From contig JADHYV010000075.1 in NCBI GenBank assembly GCA_027604705.1, forward strand, positions 1 to 64,000: a stretch of DNA of 64,000 bases. The letters are read 5' to 3'. Positions 23,532 through 35,120 of the stretch are shown here, piece by piece. Below the pieces are notes generated by a model, which was not told where the DNA came from, ran no database searches, and saw nothing but the letters and a program-made list of their open reading frames with translations. The DNA comes from Allomyces arbusculus. Lineage: Eukaryota > Blastocladiomycota > Blastocladiomycetes > Blastocladiales > Blastocladiaceae. The stretch's first letter is position 1. The number at the start of each line of letters is the position of its first letter. The translations under genes and the position numbers were made by a program.

Positions 23532-24653
23532 CTAGTGGCCCGTCGGCACCTCCAGCTTCCCGTACGTCGCCGATGGCGCCTCCCCATTCGCAGGTGTCGG
23601 CGCGACATCCTCGTGGTCTTTGGTTTTACGCGCGTCGGCGACCCCCTTGTTAAACTGCGTCGGCCGCGCCGAGAACCCAATCACCTGTTGCAGCGCCTTT
23701 AATTGCTTGATGCTCATCTTCAACGGGCTTGCCGGAATCAACCACGTGACGCCCTCGGTGCACGGCGGCGTCGTGAGCGAGCCCGAGTAGGTGAAAAAGT
23801 TCCCCTTGGTCGCGGCGACAAACGGCGCCGTATCCAGCATCCCGCCCTCGACGTGCATTGCCGGCGCCGACGCGTTGGTCGGTAAGTGCGCGAGCAGTTG
23901 CGCAAACACTGGGTTCTCCTCCTTCTGGTCGACGATGTCGATCAAGAACCCGACGACCGCCGCGCGCTTGCCGTCAGCCGACTTGTGCACCATGTGCAGC
24001 TCGCCCGCATAGTGCACGCCATTGATTCGGTGCTCCGACGGCGTGTGGAAGTGGAACTGCTTGAACTCGAGCGGCGTGCCGCCAATGTGCAGCCCGCGCT
24101 CGGGCTCGTCGTGGTGCGTCGTCGTGTTGGCCGCGGTCTCGCCCTCGGCCGCGTACTCGACCGTGTGCACGAGGTTCTTGACGGCCACGGAACCGGAGAC
24201 GAAGGGGGGCATCGACCAGGCGGGGAAGTGCCGGCCGTTGAACGCCGGATCGATCACGTCGTTGGCGTGCAAGTTCACGGGCGACTGGTATTGCCCGTCG
24301 CGGCACGCGCGGAAGTCCGCGCGCAGGTCGGCCCAGTGGCCGGGACCTATGGACAGCGGACGTGGGCGTGCACGTCAGTCTGAGGACACGCATTGCGGGA
24401 GCGGGTGCAGGAGCGGGTGCACGGGCCGAATTGACGTGACTGCAGGGGTGCGTTGCCGGGCGCGCCGACGCGCGGTCGCGAGACGGTGCGACGTACCGAG
24501 TTTCGCATTATAGCCCCACGAGTTTGGATCAATCGGTGCAGCGGCGGGCGGCGGCACGGGGGCCGCGACGACGGCGGTCGGCATCACGAGCGCCATCAGC
24601 GCCGTGACGGCGGCTGCGAGTGCGAGAGCGGGGTGCAGCATGCGCGGCTGCAT
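23532..24653 (-). CDS. Secreted alpha-class carbonic anhydrase, copy 2
   Basis: Tandem paralogue of the 21.0-kb gene, same strand. Exons 24653-24497 and 24346-23532 give 323 aa. Signal peptide LHPALALAAAVTALMALVMP, cleaved near VVAAP. Zinc ligands are in FKQFHFHTPSEHRING and ELHMVHKSADGK; TPPCTEGVTWLIP is present. Compared with copy 1 it has an insert with THHDEPERG and a C-terminal tail (KDHEDVAPTPANGEAPSATY) of unknown role. The intron lies after the same Gly codon as in copy 1, so the two arose by gene duplication after the intron was in place. Confidence 0.93.
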
Positions 24654-24840
24654 GTTGCGGTGGATAAGGGGTGTGGCGACGGAGGACAGCCTGACAGACA
24701 GACAGATCGCAGCGGAAGCGGTCGAAAAGCGGCGAGTCTGGTCGCAAGTTCGACGGTGTGCGGAGAGAGAGAGAGAGATAGGGCGCACTTGCGAGCGGGT
24801 ACAGCTTAGGAGGACTTCCGCCTGCACGGGCGTCGCGCCC

Positions 24841-24850
24841 ATTTTATACG
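24841..24850 (-). promoter_or_regulatory. TATA box of carbonic anhydrase copy 2
   Basis: Minus-strand cgtataaaat, ~190 nt before the ATG. Confidence 0.5.
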
Positions 24851-26046
24851 GCGGCAAGGCGCATCGGCGCAGACGCGAACGTCGCGACGGCGATCGCTTG
24901 AGCTGTTGTCAGGCCGTCCAAGCGCGGTGCACCGCGTGCGCGCGTCTCCATTCAACAACACAACATCTCCCATCGCGTGCGCGCATCTCCCCGTCTCCCA
25001 CCTACCTCGCGCACGCGCCAATGGTTCTCCACCATGCCACGCTGTCGCATGCTCGCCATCGTCGTCGTGCACACGCGGGGTTTCTGGAACGAGCCTGAGC
25101 ATATACGAGGGCGTTGACGCAACGTTCGAGCGTCGTTCATGACAGCATGAGAGCAAGAACCATTGCCAAAAATGGAGCATGTGCGTTGGGTGAGTGGTAC
25201 TTGGCGCGGGGAAGATGGCTCCCGTGGCGCGGCACGGAGCCGCACCGGCTGGGCCGACGGCTTGGCGAGATGGAGACGTGCGGGAGTGCGTGCGAGTTAT
25301 TCGCGATTGAAGCAACGGAAGGGGAAACTGTTGCCAACTTGTGCGCGAGCGGTTCGGTTCATGAACCGTAAATCGTCGTCGATTCGTTGCTGCCGGCTGT
25401 TGCACAGAGATGCCACAAACAAACGCAGGTCCTTGGTTCGCGATTCCATGACCGTTTCCAGACGTCGACCAGAATAAAAGCGGAACCAACCGCCGTGGCG
25501 CTCTCATCTATCGTGCAATGAGCAGCACACTCCGTGATGGGTCACATCAAACCCGAGCGCTATTCGGCAGCACGGTCGCCAGGGAGGGGGTGGTTGGGTC
25601 AAAAAAGCTGCAGGAAAACAAAGCAGCACCCCGTCCTCCATGGCGCGGCACTGCGAACAGCACCACCGCGCATCGACCGCGACGGAACGACGAGCAGCAT
25701 CCTCTCCTTCGACTGCGACAAGTGCTGTCCAAACGGACAGGTCTGAAATGGACCGGATGAGATGGCGAGCTGGGACATGGAGGGCCGTTGATCTCAAGCA
25801 GCATTTCCAGCGGCCACAGGTCTGGGATGCCGGAGAATCACCTGAGCAGACGCGTCCAGGCTGCCATCCCTGTCGGCAGCGCGTGGGCTCCCTGCGTGAT
25901 CCATCCGCTCTTCTGCTCCGCTCGCGAGTTCTTTCTTGCCGACCACCATCGGCACGACCGCCGCAATCCACGACGACGCGCCATCACTCCACCACTCGCG
26001 ACTGTGCGCACGACGACGACCAAGACGCCGGACGCGCCCGCCAACC
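24851..26046. other. Intergenic, divergent upstream regions of carbonic anhydrase 2 and the UBX gene
   Basis: About 1.2 kb without a recognisable coding block. The end forms the leader of the UBX-domain gene. Confidence 0.4.
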
Positions 26047-27690
26047 ATGGCCGACATCAATCCAGACGACCTGATCCAGTTCTGCGAGCTGACGGGCGCC
26101 GACCCGGCGCTCGCGGCAAAGTACCTGCGCGTCGCCGACCGCGACCTGAGCAACGCCGTCACGCTCTTCATGGATCTCGGCGGGACCGACTTGCCGGACA
26201 TTGACGCGCCCGCGCTCCCGCCCGCACGCCCCGCCGCGCCGCCAGCACTCCGCGCGCCTCCGCCCGTTTTCGCCGAGAACGATGACGATGACGACATTGA
26301 GATGCCCGATTACGAGGAAATGGACGAGGACGAGGATGACGACGTGAACATTGTCGAGACGACTGTGGCGCCCGCGTCAAGTGCTCCGTTAACGCATCTG
26401 CCGCCTCCGTCTTGGGCGGCGGCTGCGGGTCTGCCGGTGTTGTCGAGTGGGTCTGCGTCGAGCCTCAATTCGCGCGACCTGGCGCGCGGTGGTGCGGGGC
26501 GTGGGTCCGCGTCGTCGTCGACAGGCCGGCTCGCGGCGCTCGGCGTGAACGCGTTTGGGTTCGAGGTGCCTGCCGCATCATCCTCGACGCAGCGGCCATT
26601 CTACGAGGCCAATGACAAGCTGCACAGTTTGTTTGCACCACCGGCCAACCTCATGTTCAAAGGCACGTTCGACAATGTACGTTTGCTTGTACGCGACTGG
26701 CGCGGTTTCACGCCCATCTCGGTCTGGATCATCGACTCACTTTCCGTTCGACACTAGGCCAAGGAAATCGGCCGGCGCGAGCACAAGTGGGTGCTCGTCG
26801 ACCTGCACGATCCGACTGAATTCGCATGCGAAGTGTTGAACCGCGACCTATGGAAACATCACGACGTGCAGGAGGTGGTCCGTGCCAACTTCCTCTTTTT
26901 GCAGCCGCGAACGACCGACAATGACGGCCGCGACTACCGCATGCTCTACCCGGTGGCCGGGTGCCCGCACGTGGCCATTCTCGATCCGCGCACGGGCGAA
27001 CGCATGGCGATTGTCGGGTCGACGGCGCCCACCATGACCGCACCGATCACGCGCGCCCCGCGGCTCCTCAAGGACCCGGCCGAGTTTGTCACGTTCATTT
27101 TCGAGTTTCTCGATGCGCACACGCTCGCTACGGCCGTGCCGGCGGCTGCGCCGCCCGTGCCGTCTGTGGGTGGTGCCGAGGACGATCAACTTGCCGCGGC
27201 TCTGCGCGCGTCCGCGCAGGACGACGCGGCATTGCAGGCCGCGCTCAAGGCGAGTGTCTCGGCCGCTGACGAGGACGAGGCACTGCAGGCGGCGTTGCGC
27301 GCGAGTTTGGCCGACGCGTCGTCGGCTTCCCCGAAGAACGATGTGGTGGACATGACCAATGCCGAGTCGGACGCCGAGTCGGAAGCGGAACCGGCGAAGG
27401 GTGACGACCCAATCGCTGCGCTCACGCCGCTAACCGACCCGGAACCGCCGGCCGGTGCGGGTACAACACGTGTCCAGGCGCGGTTGCCCGACGGGCAGCG
27501 GCTTGTGCGCCGGTTCCGGTTGGCCGATCCGGTGAGTGATCTGTACCGGTGGATTAAGGCCAAGGTGCCCGAGGCGAATGAGGCCCCGTTTGCGCTCGTG
27601 TATGTGCGCCAGGACCTGAGTGAGGTGCTGGACCGGTCGGTTGGGGACGCGGGGCTAGCAAATGCCGCAGTCGCGATGAGTTACTTGTAG
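26047..27690 (+). CDS. UBX5: UBA-UAS-UIM-UBX protein (Ubx5/UBXN7 type, p97/Cdc48 adaptor)
   Basis: Adaptor that links ubiquitylated clients to the Cdc48/p97 ATPase. Exons 26047-26676 and 26758-27690 join in phase to 520 aa. Domains in order: UBA at ~4-43 (DDLIQFCELTGADPALAAKY), an acidic linker (ENDDDDDIEMPDYEEMDEDE), then a UAS thioredoxin-like domain at ~208-345 (KWVLVDLHDPTEFACEVLNR, then FLFLQPR and GCPHVAILDPRTGERM). Two UIM-like helices follow (DAALQAALKAS, DEALQAALRAS), and a UBX beta-grasp domain at ~425-520 (RVQARLPDGQRLVRRFRLAD). This order matches human UBXN7 and yeast Ubx5. The UAS homology to the tandem array at 31-38 kb is notable. Confidence 0.93.
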
Positions 27691-28443
27691 GTTTGCCGTC
27701 CACGCGCACGTAGCGGTGGAGGTGGAAGAGGGGCAAGAGGACGGGTCGTGGTCCACGGGGTTGGGACGAGATGAATACCATTTTCTGTGTTCTTGGCGTG
27801 AATTGACTGACCGAGACGATGAGCAACTTCATCTCCTTCTTCGGATTGGCCATCGCGCCAAGACGCGTACGCATTGTCCGATTTTCGCTGTTTGTTACCA
27901 CCATTGCATCTCGGTCCACGTCACGCAACTCAGGTTCGGGTCAGCGCCGGAATCCGACAACATCCTCACGAGTGGCTCTCGTCCTCGATCAACTTTCTCG
28001 CCGTACATGCCGGGTACCACTCGTCCTCAACCCATATCCTGCACCGCGCGCGCCAGACCCACATCACGGCCGGCATTCTGTTCACAACAAGGCCAACCGC
28101 CGACCCGCGGCTCACTTGTCGCCACCGCAATTCACCTTGCGGCGTGGCACCCGCCCTGCGCCTCCCACCAGCGCGCCGTTGACGAGACCAGATCCTCATG
28201 TCGATTCAGCGGCACCGATTTCGCGGAAGGTCGCTCTCCTGGCATCGACACCGTCGTGTAGCAGTCTGGATTGCTTCTGTCACGGTGCCTGCTGCTGGCA
28301 GGCCCGAGCCAGCTGTCACTGACAGGGTGGAGAAGGTCCAGCACGCGCGCAACGAGACCGTGCTGATGCTCAGGGGGAACAACTAATCGCTATTTGTGGT
28401 GTTCTCTCGCAACACCTCAACCATCTCCACGACCCATCGCGTA
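27691..28443. other. Intergenic, 3' flanks of two convergent units
   Basis: Lies between the UBX gene end and the acetyltransferase pseudogene end. No coding block recognised. Confidence 0.4.
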
Positions 28444-29075
28444 TCACTCCATATTCTCCAACCGCTTCATCCCAATCATTCTCGGATCCACCCCCTCGTC
28501 CCACGACCGTTCTGACGTCCAACTATCGTCCTCGACAATCTTGCGTACCACACGCGCCGTGTTCCCGACCGCAACCGACATGCTCAGTACGTTGCGCGTG
28601 ACGACTGACCCGGCACCAACCGTCGTCCCGCTACCGATTTGAACGCCCGCAACCACGATGGTGCCGCCGCCAATTCACACGCCGCTGCCGATCGTTGGGT
28701 TTGCCGACACCCGCAACAACAATCGAGCCGCCTCCACTCAACACGTCGTTGCCGATCGTGATGGGCTTGCCGTACGTTGGGCCAAAGAGGCCGTTGCCCG
28801 CCGTCGGGGCGAGTGCATGTTCAGCGGTGAAGAGGGAGACAAACGGGCCTATTTTGAAAGTATGGTGCAGGTCGGTGAGTTGCGGAGTGATAACGAGCTC
28901 GAGAATGCTGCAGAAAAACCGTACCCAAGAGGACCTGGTCGCCGATCTTGACCAGGCAGACATCGAGAATTTGCCCGCCAGATTTGATTGCCAAACGTGT
29001 TGTGCGACCCCTGATCAAATGCAAGTGGAGCATGCGCACGCGATGGTCAAGGCGCGGGGTCGTCTGCTCGGCCAT
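28444..29075 (-). pseudogene. Broken maltose O-acetyltransferase copy
   Basis: Paralogue of the intact gene at 29677-30522. It starts alike (MAEQTTPRLDHRVRML against [15 protein letters not shown]). After ~20 codons it jumps straight to sequence equal to the intact gene's intron-1 acceptor and exon 2 (caggggtcgcacaacacgtt), so most of the N-terminal helical domain is missing. ILDVCLVKIGDQVLLG, FKIGPFVSLFTAEHALAPTA and [16 protein letters not shown] remain readable but in different frames. A hexapeptide-repeat stretch of ~66 nt (around GGSIVVAGV / GGTIVVAGV, ~28.65-28.73 kb) is tandemly duplicated, with a TGA where the intact gene has Trp. Almost certainly non-functional. Confidence 0.75.
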
Positions 29076-29676
29076 GATCGGGTGGAGAGGGGAGATGCGA
29101 AGGTGGAGAGTGGTGACGCGTATGAAAGCGGCATGATCAGGGTGGTGGACCTGCATTTGCGTAGGCTGACTCGATGATGGCGCTGGGTCGGAGGGTGAAA
29201 CGTTGCATGCGAGTGCGCGTCTGGGAGGCGGCGCGACCGGGCAGAGTGTTTGGGTTGCTGGCAAAATGGGCTAATATTCTGGCGCGTCCGCGAGTGTGGA
29301 GAGGCAAATCGGGAAGACGACAGCGGTATTCGCGTCAAGGCGCGCGTTGCTGACAAGATCGCCTGTTGTTCTCGATGCCGAGTAGGAGAGATGAGCTGGT
29401 CGTGGCAGCCCCGCTCTTGCCGACGACAGCCCAGTTTCGCTGTCATGTTTCTTCCTACATGCGACCCTGCTCTGCGCTTGTGTTCTGGTGAAAGAGCGAA
29501 CAACAGGCCCAATTTGGACTTGGACCATTCGGTTGCCGCGGCTCCCACAAAGGAAAGTCAGCTACGACGCAGTTTATAAACAGATTCTACAGCGCTGCAA
29601 TCTCGCCCTGGTCCGCAAGCTTCTCCATCCGGGCCGATCGGCGCTCTGCGCCTTGGCCCCTTCGTCATCACGCTAC
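29076..29676. other. Intergenic between pseudogene and intact acetyltransferase
   Basis: Nothing recognised beyond gtttataaac at ~29572, which could be an unrelated TATA word. Confidence 0.35.
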
Positions 29677-30522
29677 TCAAGGCCGCTCCAACTGCGCAAT
29701 CCCGACCATCTTCGGGTCGGCGCCCTCCTCCCACGCCATATCCGGCGTGTAGTTCTCGTCCTCGACAATTTTCTTGACGACGCGCGCCGGGTTCCCGACG
29801 GCCACCGTCATGCTGGGCACGTTGCGCGTCACAACCGAGCCGGCACCGACCGTCGACCCGCTGCCGACTTCAACGCCCGAAACGAGGATCGCACCACCGC
29901 CAATCCACACATCGTTACCGATCGAAATGGGCTTACCGTACTCAGGGCCGTTCGGACCATTGCGCGCGGTCGGCGAGATCGGGTGCTCAGCCGCGTAGAG
30001 CGACACGGACGGACCTGTGAATGCGGCGGAAGGATGAGGAGGATTTCACGGGGAGGGAAAAATGTGGTACAGGGAAGGTAGTACGGACCAAACAGGACGC
30101 GGTCGCCGATGTGGATCGGGCACACGTCAAGGATCGTCGCGCCAAAGTTGAAGAAGCAGTGCTTGCCAAACGTGATGTTCGACCCCTGTTGGTACGCAAA
30201 CCCGCCCGTCGTGCGTGAGCTCGTCGCGCAACGTTACGAGCGCACAGCTAGTCATCGCAAAAACGCGTCGTACATAATCGCACGCAAACGGCGGAATAAT
30301 CTCGGGCATCTCGTCGTCGGCCAGGTGCGCAACACCGTCGCGGAAGAGCTCACGCAAAATCGCAATCTGCGTCGCGCGGTCGGCCGGGTCGGTCGTGTTG
30401 TACTTGTGCAGGAGCGTACGCGTCTGTGCGCGTTCCGCGACCAGGTCGGGATCAACGCCCCGGTAGGTCTGGCCCTTGAGCATGCGCGCGCGGTGGTCGA
30501 GCTGCGGGTATTCGTCGGCCAT
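29677..30522 (-). CDS. Maltose O-acetyltransferase-like left-handed beta-helix acetyltransferase
   Basis: Acetyl-CoA-dependent sugar acetyltransferase of the Maa/NodL/LacA family. Exons 30522-30274, 30185-30089 and 30014-29677 join in phase to 227 aa. The N-terminal Mac domain shows [20 protein letters not shown] and the core [18 protein letters not shown] (rebuilt across intron 1). [17 protein letters not shown] is followed by [20 protein letters not shown], which holds the catalytic His of AEH. Hexapeptide repeats are [20 protein letters not shown] and [15 protein letters not shown], with the family signature GNPARV. Both introns use unusual donors (gtacga, gtccgt). In fungi the true acceptor sugar is often unknown, so 'maltose' is by family only. 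A broken copy lies downstream. Confidence 0.92.
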
Positions 30523-30600
30523 GGTGATGATATTGTAGTTGGATGGGGAGAGCTCGAGACGCGCTGGGGAGTTGATTGCGGCCAGTTGCGGGGGTGGTGG

Positions 30601-30610
30601 TCTTATAGTC
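30601..30610 (-). promoter_or_regulatory. TATA box of the acetyltransferase gene
   Basis: Minus-strand gactataaga, ~80 nt before the ATG. Confidence 0.5.
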
Positions 30611-31332
30611 GTTGCGGGCTGTCGACACGCGCTACGACACGCCAAGTCGACGACCGCAGCGCGTCGTGGCGGGTCGTGGCATGTTGGAGGCGCGTCGCGG
30701 TCCCCTCCGTCCGTTCTGCCGATGCTGGGAGCGCGTCGTTGTCCTGTTCTCCTTGCTCACACAGCTCACCACTTCTGTCGACATCATCGTTCTCGATTGA
30801 GCTCGGCACGTCCAACGCCACTCCGTGCCGGCTGGGCATGAGTTGCCATCGCAGAGTGGAAGTGTTGGTTGACGGCCCTAAGAGTTGAACCAAAAAGAAA
30901 CGGTCTGGTTTGCTCAACGCGTCTCGAGGCCATTGTTCATGACGCTCACCTTTGCATAAGCTGTATCCAGCCGGCCGCAGCCGCAGCAGGGAGCAACAAA
31001 CGGATCGTAGGAATCCCTGGGTCCTGCAGCGCCAAGAGAACAACAGAGGGCGTTTCCCACGTTTCTCCTCCCTTGCGAATTGAAGACTGAGGAAACGGGC
31101 CGACCCTGACGAACCTGGCGTGCTGGGTTCCAGATCTCGACCATCGACGGTAAATCAGGACGATAAAATCCATATTGCGACCGTACTCAAGACGACGCAC
31201 ACCTTCGCGAACAAACGTGCAGGTCAACCAGCTGCTCAATGATGCCATGTCGATGCTCGCAACATATTCAAACCATCATGCACCACCATCAACCTCACCG
31301 CCGCTCTCATTGCCTTCTATTGCGGCATCAGA
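30611..31332. other. Intergenic, no gene recognised
   Basis: Upstream of the acetyltransferase and downstream of UAS copy A. No coding block, repeat or RNA seen. Confidence 0.4.
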
Positions 31333-32752
31333 TTATTCGATCAAATCCCACGCGGCGTCGTCCGATGCATGCCCAGCGATGCCGGTCACACCCGACGCGT
31401 CGTCCATGGCCGCGAGCGCCCCCGTACCGTCCCCACCTGCGTCCGTCCTGGGTGGCGGCGCGTCGGCGGGCGTCCACCCGAGCGCAGCGACCGGATGTTT
31501 GATGACAAGATCGAGCAAGAAAGCCTCAACAATATGCGGCAGCGCGTCGCCCCACATGACGCCCGTCTTCGGGTCGGTGCCAAACACGGGAATGCGCAGC
31601 GTCTCGAGCGGGTGCATGACCTCGAGGTACGGCGTTGCCGCGTGCGCTTGCTCGTCCGGCTCCGAACTGGTCACGGGCGTGTTCAGAACGAGTTTGGCCA
31701 TGGGTTCCATGTCGGCGTCGAGCCGGACGAGGACGTACTTGGTGCTGATCGTAAACTGGAGCGGTTCGTTGTACCACAAGCGGTGGTTGAGTGTGCGCGA
31801 CGCTTGGCTCGAATTGTCGCTGTGCACCGTAACCAAAACGTAGCGCCCAGTCACCTGCGCATAATGCATGGCCTCGTCGAGCGCCGTCATGACCACTATG
31901 CCAGTGTCAGTTGGGAACGCGTCCATGGGCACTTCCTTTCCGTCAGGGTCAGGCCGACGAGGCCACTTGTCAATCCCGTTCAGCCGTTGCGCCTCCTCAT
32001 CAAGCCCAGCATCTCCCTTTTCGCGTATGGCATTGATTGCGCGTTGCTCTGTATCAGCCTGGGTACGAATTGCCGCCTGCAGGGCATGTGAGCCCTTCTC
32101 GTCCCCATGAAGCTCGGCCGGAACCAACAGGCCAAGCATACGCTGGATCACCTTGTCTGGAACAGGCGACGACGATAACTCTTCCACCATGACTATGAGC
32201 TCGCCCAAGAGGTGCTCCGGATCATCAAGAAGCGTCCGCGGACGAAGCTTGACGCTCTTATCGGGAAGTGAGCCGCGAGCGATATTGGCAAAGACAGCGG
32301 CACAACGCATCGTCACCGGGTTATGGATTACAGTGACAGGAAATGCGCCAATGGGGAACAGGTCCTCGCAATACAACTGGCAAATTGGGTCGTCCATAGG
32401 CACGTGTACTGGGATAAAATGTTTGTCTAGAAACATGGTCAGATCGGAGTACTTGGCGATGCACCAGTGACGCCGATAACTATCGAGAGACTCTGGGTCG
32501 TAGAATATATTGAAGAGATATTTGCGCTCAGCTTCGGCGCGCAAGCAGTAAATCTATGAGAATTTTTTGTGGTGAATTCACACTTTAGTAACGATGGAAC
32601 GTTCACGTTTGTGGAATGGAAAGTCTAACCTGCTCAAATGTCGCTTTAATCGTTTCCCAATACTCTGGGCGCAGTGGACGACCAGCGAAATCAAGGCGAG
32701 GTCGGTTCATGGCAGCAGGCAACTGCCGCGGATTGTCTGGTCGAGACAGCAT
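31333..32752 (-). CDS. Tandem-UAS-domain protein, array copy A
   Basis: Two exons, 32752-32630 and 32553-31333, ~447 aa. Exon 1 encodes a lead with the array motif RPLRPEYWETIKATFEQ. Exon 2 holds two UAS (thioredoxin-like) domains. The first begins EAERKYLFNIFYDPESLDSY and continues FPVTVIHNPVTMRC. The second runs DEAMHYAQVTGRYVLVTVHS, then NHRLWYNEP, YVLVRLDADMEPMAKL and IPVFGTDPKTGVMWG. UAS domains occur in FAF1/FAF2/UBXN7, but here neither a UBA nor a UBX domain is present. The middle linker contains an extra ~30-residue charged insertion relative to C and D. The C terminus DDAAWDLIE is shared with copy C. ATG 32710 is an alternative start. The role is unknown. Confidence 0.7.
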
Positions 32753-32789
32753 TTCGCGACTCCCTGGCGCTGATGCGGACGCGTGTTGA

Positions 32790-34080
32790 GCAGAGGTTGA
32801 TAGTCGGGTTGGCTCTGCTGAACGCTGAGGTCGGATTTGACGTCTTGGAAAGGATCTTACATGCGCCCTGGCCTTCGGCCAATCGTGCGTCACGGAAGTC
32901 ACAATGTGCGCCGGCGGGGCTTCCGCATGCGTCCAGCCGAGCGGGGTGACCGGATGGTTGATGACTATGTCGAGCAAAAACTCCTCGACGACATCCGCAC
33001 GCGCGTTGCCCCACAACTGGCCCGTCCTCAAATCGGGGCCAAAATCCGGGATACGCAGCGGTTTGAGCGGGTGCATGACCTCGAGGTACGGCGGCGTTGC
33101 GTGTGCGCGCACTTCCGGCTCCGAGTCCGTCAGCGGCCGCGTGTGCAGGATCCGCCGCGCCATCGGATCCATGTCGGCATCGAGTCGCACAACCACGTAT
33201 AAGTGTGCAGCGTGAACAGGATGGGCTCGTGGCACCACAGGTTGCGGTTGACAGCGTGCGACTCCTTGCTCGACGAGTCGGCGTGGACCGAAATCGCCCC
33301 GTCGCCTGCACAATGCCGATGGCCGCGTCGAGCATCGGTACGGTCGCAATCAGATACAGCGGCGGGAACTGGTTCTTGGTGAGCAGTTTCCCATCGGCAA
33401 ACCACTTGGACTCCTTGTGCCACTCGTCCGTTTTTCTCCTTCTTCTTCTCGTCCTCCAGCGGCTGTTCCGGCACCGGCAGGCCGAACATACGCAACAGCA
33501 TGTCGCTGCGCTCGGGAAGTCGCCGAGAATGGAGGCGAGCTCGCCCAGCAGCTCGTCCGGGTCCGATAGGTACGAGAGACGGCGCTCGATACAGCCCTCC
33601 TTGAATGCCTTTCGATTGACGTCAGGAAAGACGGCGACGCGGTGCATCGTGGCCGGGTCGTGGATGGCCGTTACGTGGAACGAGTTGATGGGAAACAGCT
33701 CGTTGCAATACTTGTGCGCAAACAGATCCGACATGTGCACCATGTCCTTGAGAAAGTTGTGTGGCAATGAATGTCGACAGGCCATCGTGCTTGGTCATGC
33801 AGTCGCGCCGCTGGAAACAGGTAATGGATTGCGGATCGTAAAAGACGAGAAAGAGGTACTTGCGCTCAACTGCGCGCAGACGACAATTATACATGAGCGA
33901 ATGGCAAGCAGATCAGTATCAAGTTGCATTCAACTGCATCCTCAAATGGCGCTAGACAACGAAAGAACGCACCCGCTCAAAGTTGACATCGATTGTTTGA
34001 CGCACTTTGGGACGGACCAGGGGACCATCAGAAGCCGTGAACCTAACAGCGTCAATTGACATGGGCTCGCCGACGCTCAT
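32790..34080 (-). pseudogene. Tandem-UAS-domain gene, array copy B, broken
   Basis: Exon 1 (from ATG 34080) still reads MSVGEPMSIDAV...TIDVNFER with a good donor. Exon 2 begins RLRAVERKYLFLVFYDPQSI, but the homologous blocks then move between frames: MVHMSDLFAHKYCNELFPIN, KWFADGKLLTKNQFPP, YVVVRLDADMDPMARRILHT and LWGNARADVVEEFLLDIVIN are all recognisable but lie in at least three frames, with short deletions. This is a host gene copy that has decayed recently, since most blocks are still near-identical to copy C. Confidence 0.8.
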
Positions 34081-35120
34081 GTTGTGGTGTAGCTGGTGCG
34101 TTCGTTGAGCCGGAGCTTGTGCTGGCTGGATGCGCGTCGACACCCAACATCTTGGCGACGCGTTTGAAGTCCAAGAGGGGCGGGACGGACGATGAGCAGC
34201 CAAGTGCGACTTGTCCAGCGCGCGGGCAGCAGCAGGGAGAGGGAGATGGAGCTGGAACGGTTGCGGTGGATGGCCTCTTGTGCACCGTTTTCTCGGTCGT
34301 CGTTCTGTCGCGTCCATACATCTTGCAGCCCTTTCACAACGCCGCACAAGATTGAGTCGTGCTCGGCTGCAAGATGATGCTCGGGCGCTGGATCACGTTT
34401 CCGTCCCCACTTGCTTCGACAGATTGTCCCGGCGCTGGCGCGGATGTGTCTTTACAAAACCGTGTATGTGAGTGCATGCGTAGAATCCATACTTGTTCAC
34501 TTTGTTATTTGGCCGGGCTGGTTTGCACGCCGGGTTTTGTCTCCAGCTGAGAATCCGTGAGAAAGACTGCGGTCATAATAATAAAGTGCCTCTCGCGCAA
34601 CTAAAATTCCAAGATATGGCGCGCCAAGTCAAGAGCAACGGCATAAGAAACGAAATGAGACCGTCATCAGTCCACAGAACGGCAGCCATCAACCTGGGTG
34701 ACAGTCGAGACTTGATCTTCATCAAAGTCGCCATGACGTGTTAGTCATAGCCACGCCCCTCTCAGCAACCACAAGCAGGAGGGATGTTTTAAGATCACAT
34801 CACTTTGAACGCTCATCTGTAGAGCTGTAGCTCATTATCGCAGCAGATGTGATGAGGCAGCATTGCAGCTTCAGCTTGTTGGAGAAGAGCAGCAAGAGCC
34901 CTGCAGGGCGAATGTTGTTTGACTCTGTCATTGGATGCTGGCATAACTCCAGTAGTTTATGGGCGCACGGAAGTTCTGGATACTACGCGATGTTTTCCAA
35001 AATGGAAAGCGATTGTATTCAAAATGCGTTCGTCATGCCAAAACACTCTGCTTCGTTCTGCACGGGATTTAGCATCCCGTCACAATCAATCGCTGTCGTG
35101 GTGACCCACCAAACCAATAT
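34081..35120. other. Intergenic between array copies B and C
   Basis: ~1 kb with no gene. The first 150 nt resemble the DNA upstream of copy C: both contain caacatcttg-type words reading KMLG on the minus strand, so the upstream flank was duplicated along with the gene. Confidence 0.4.
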
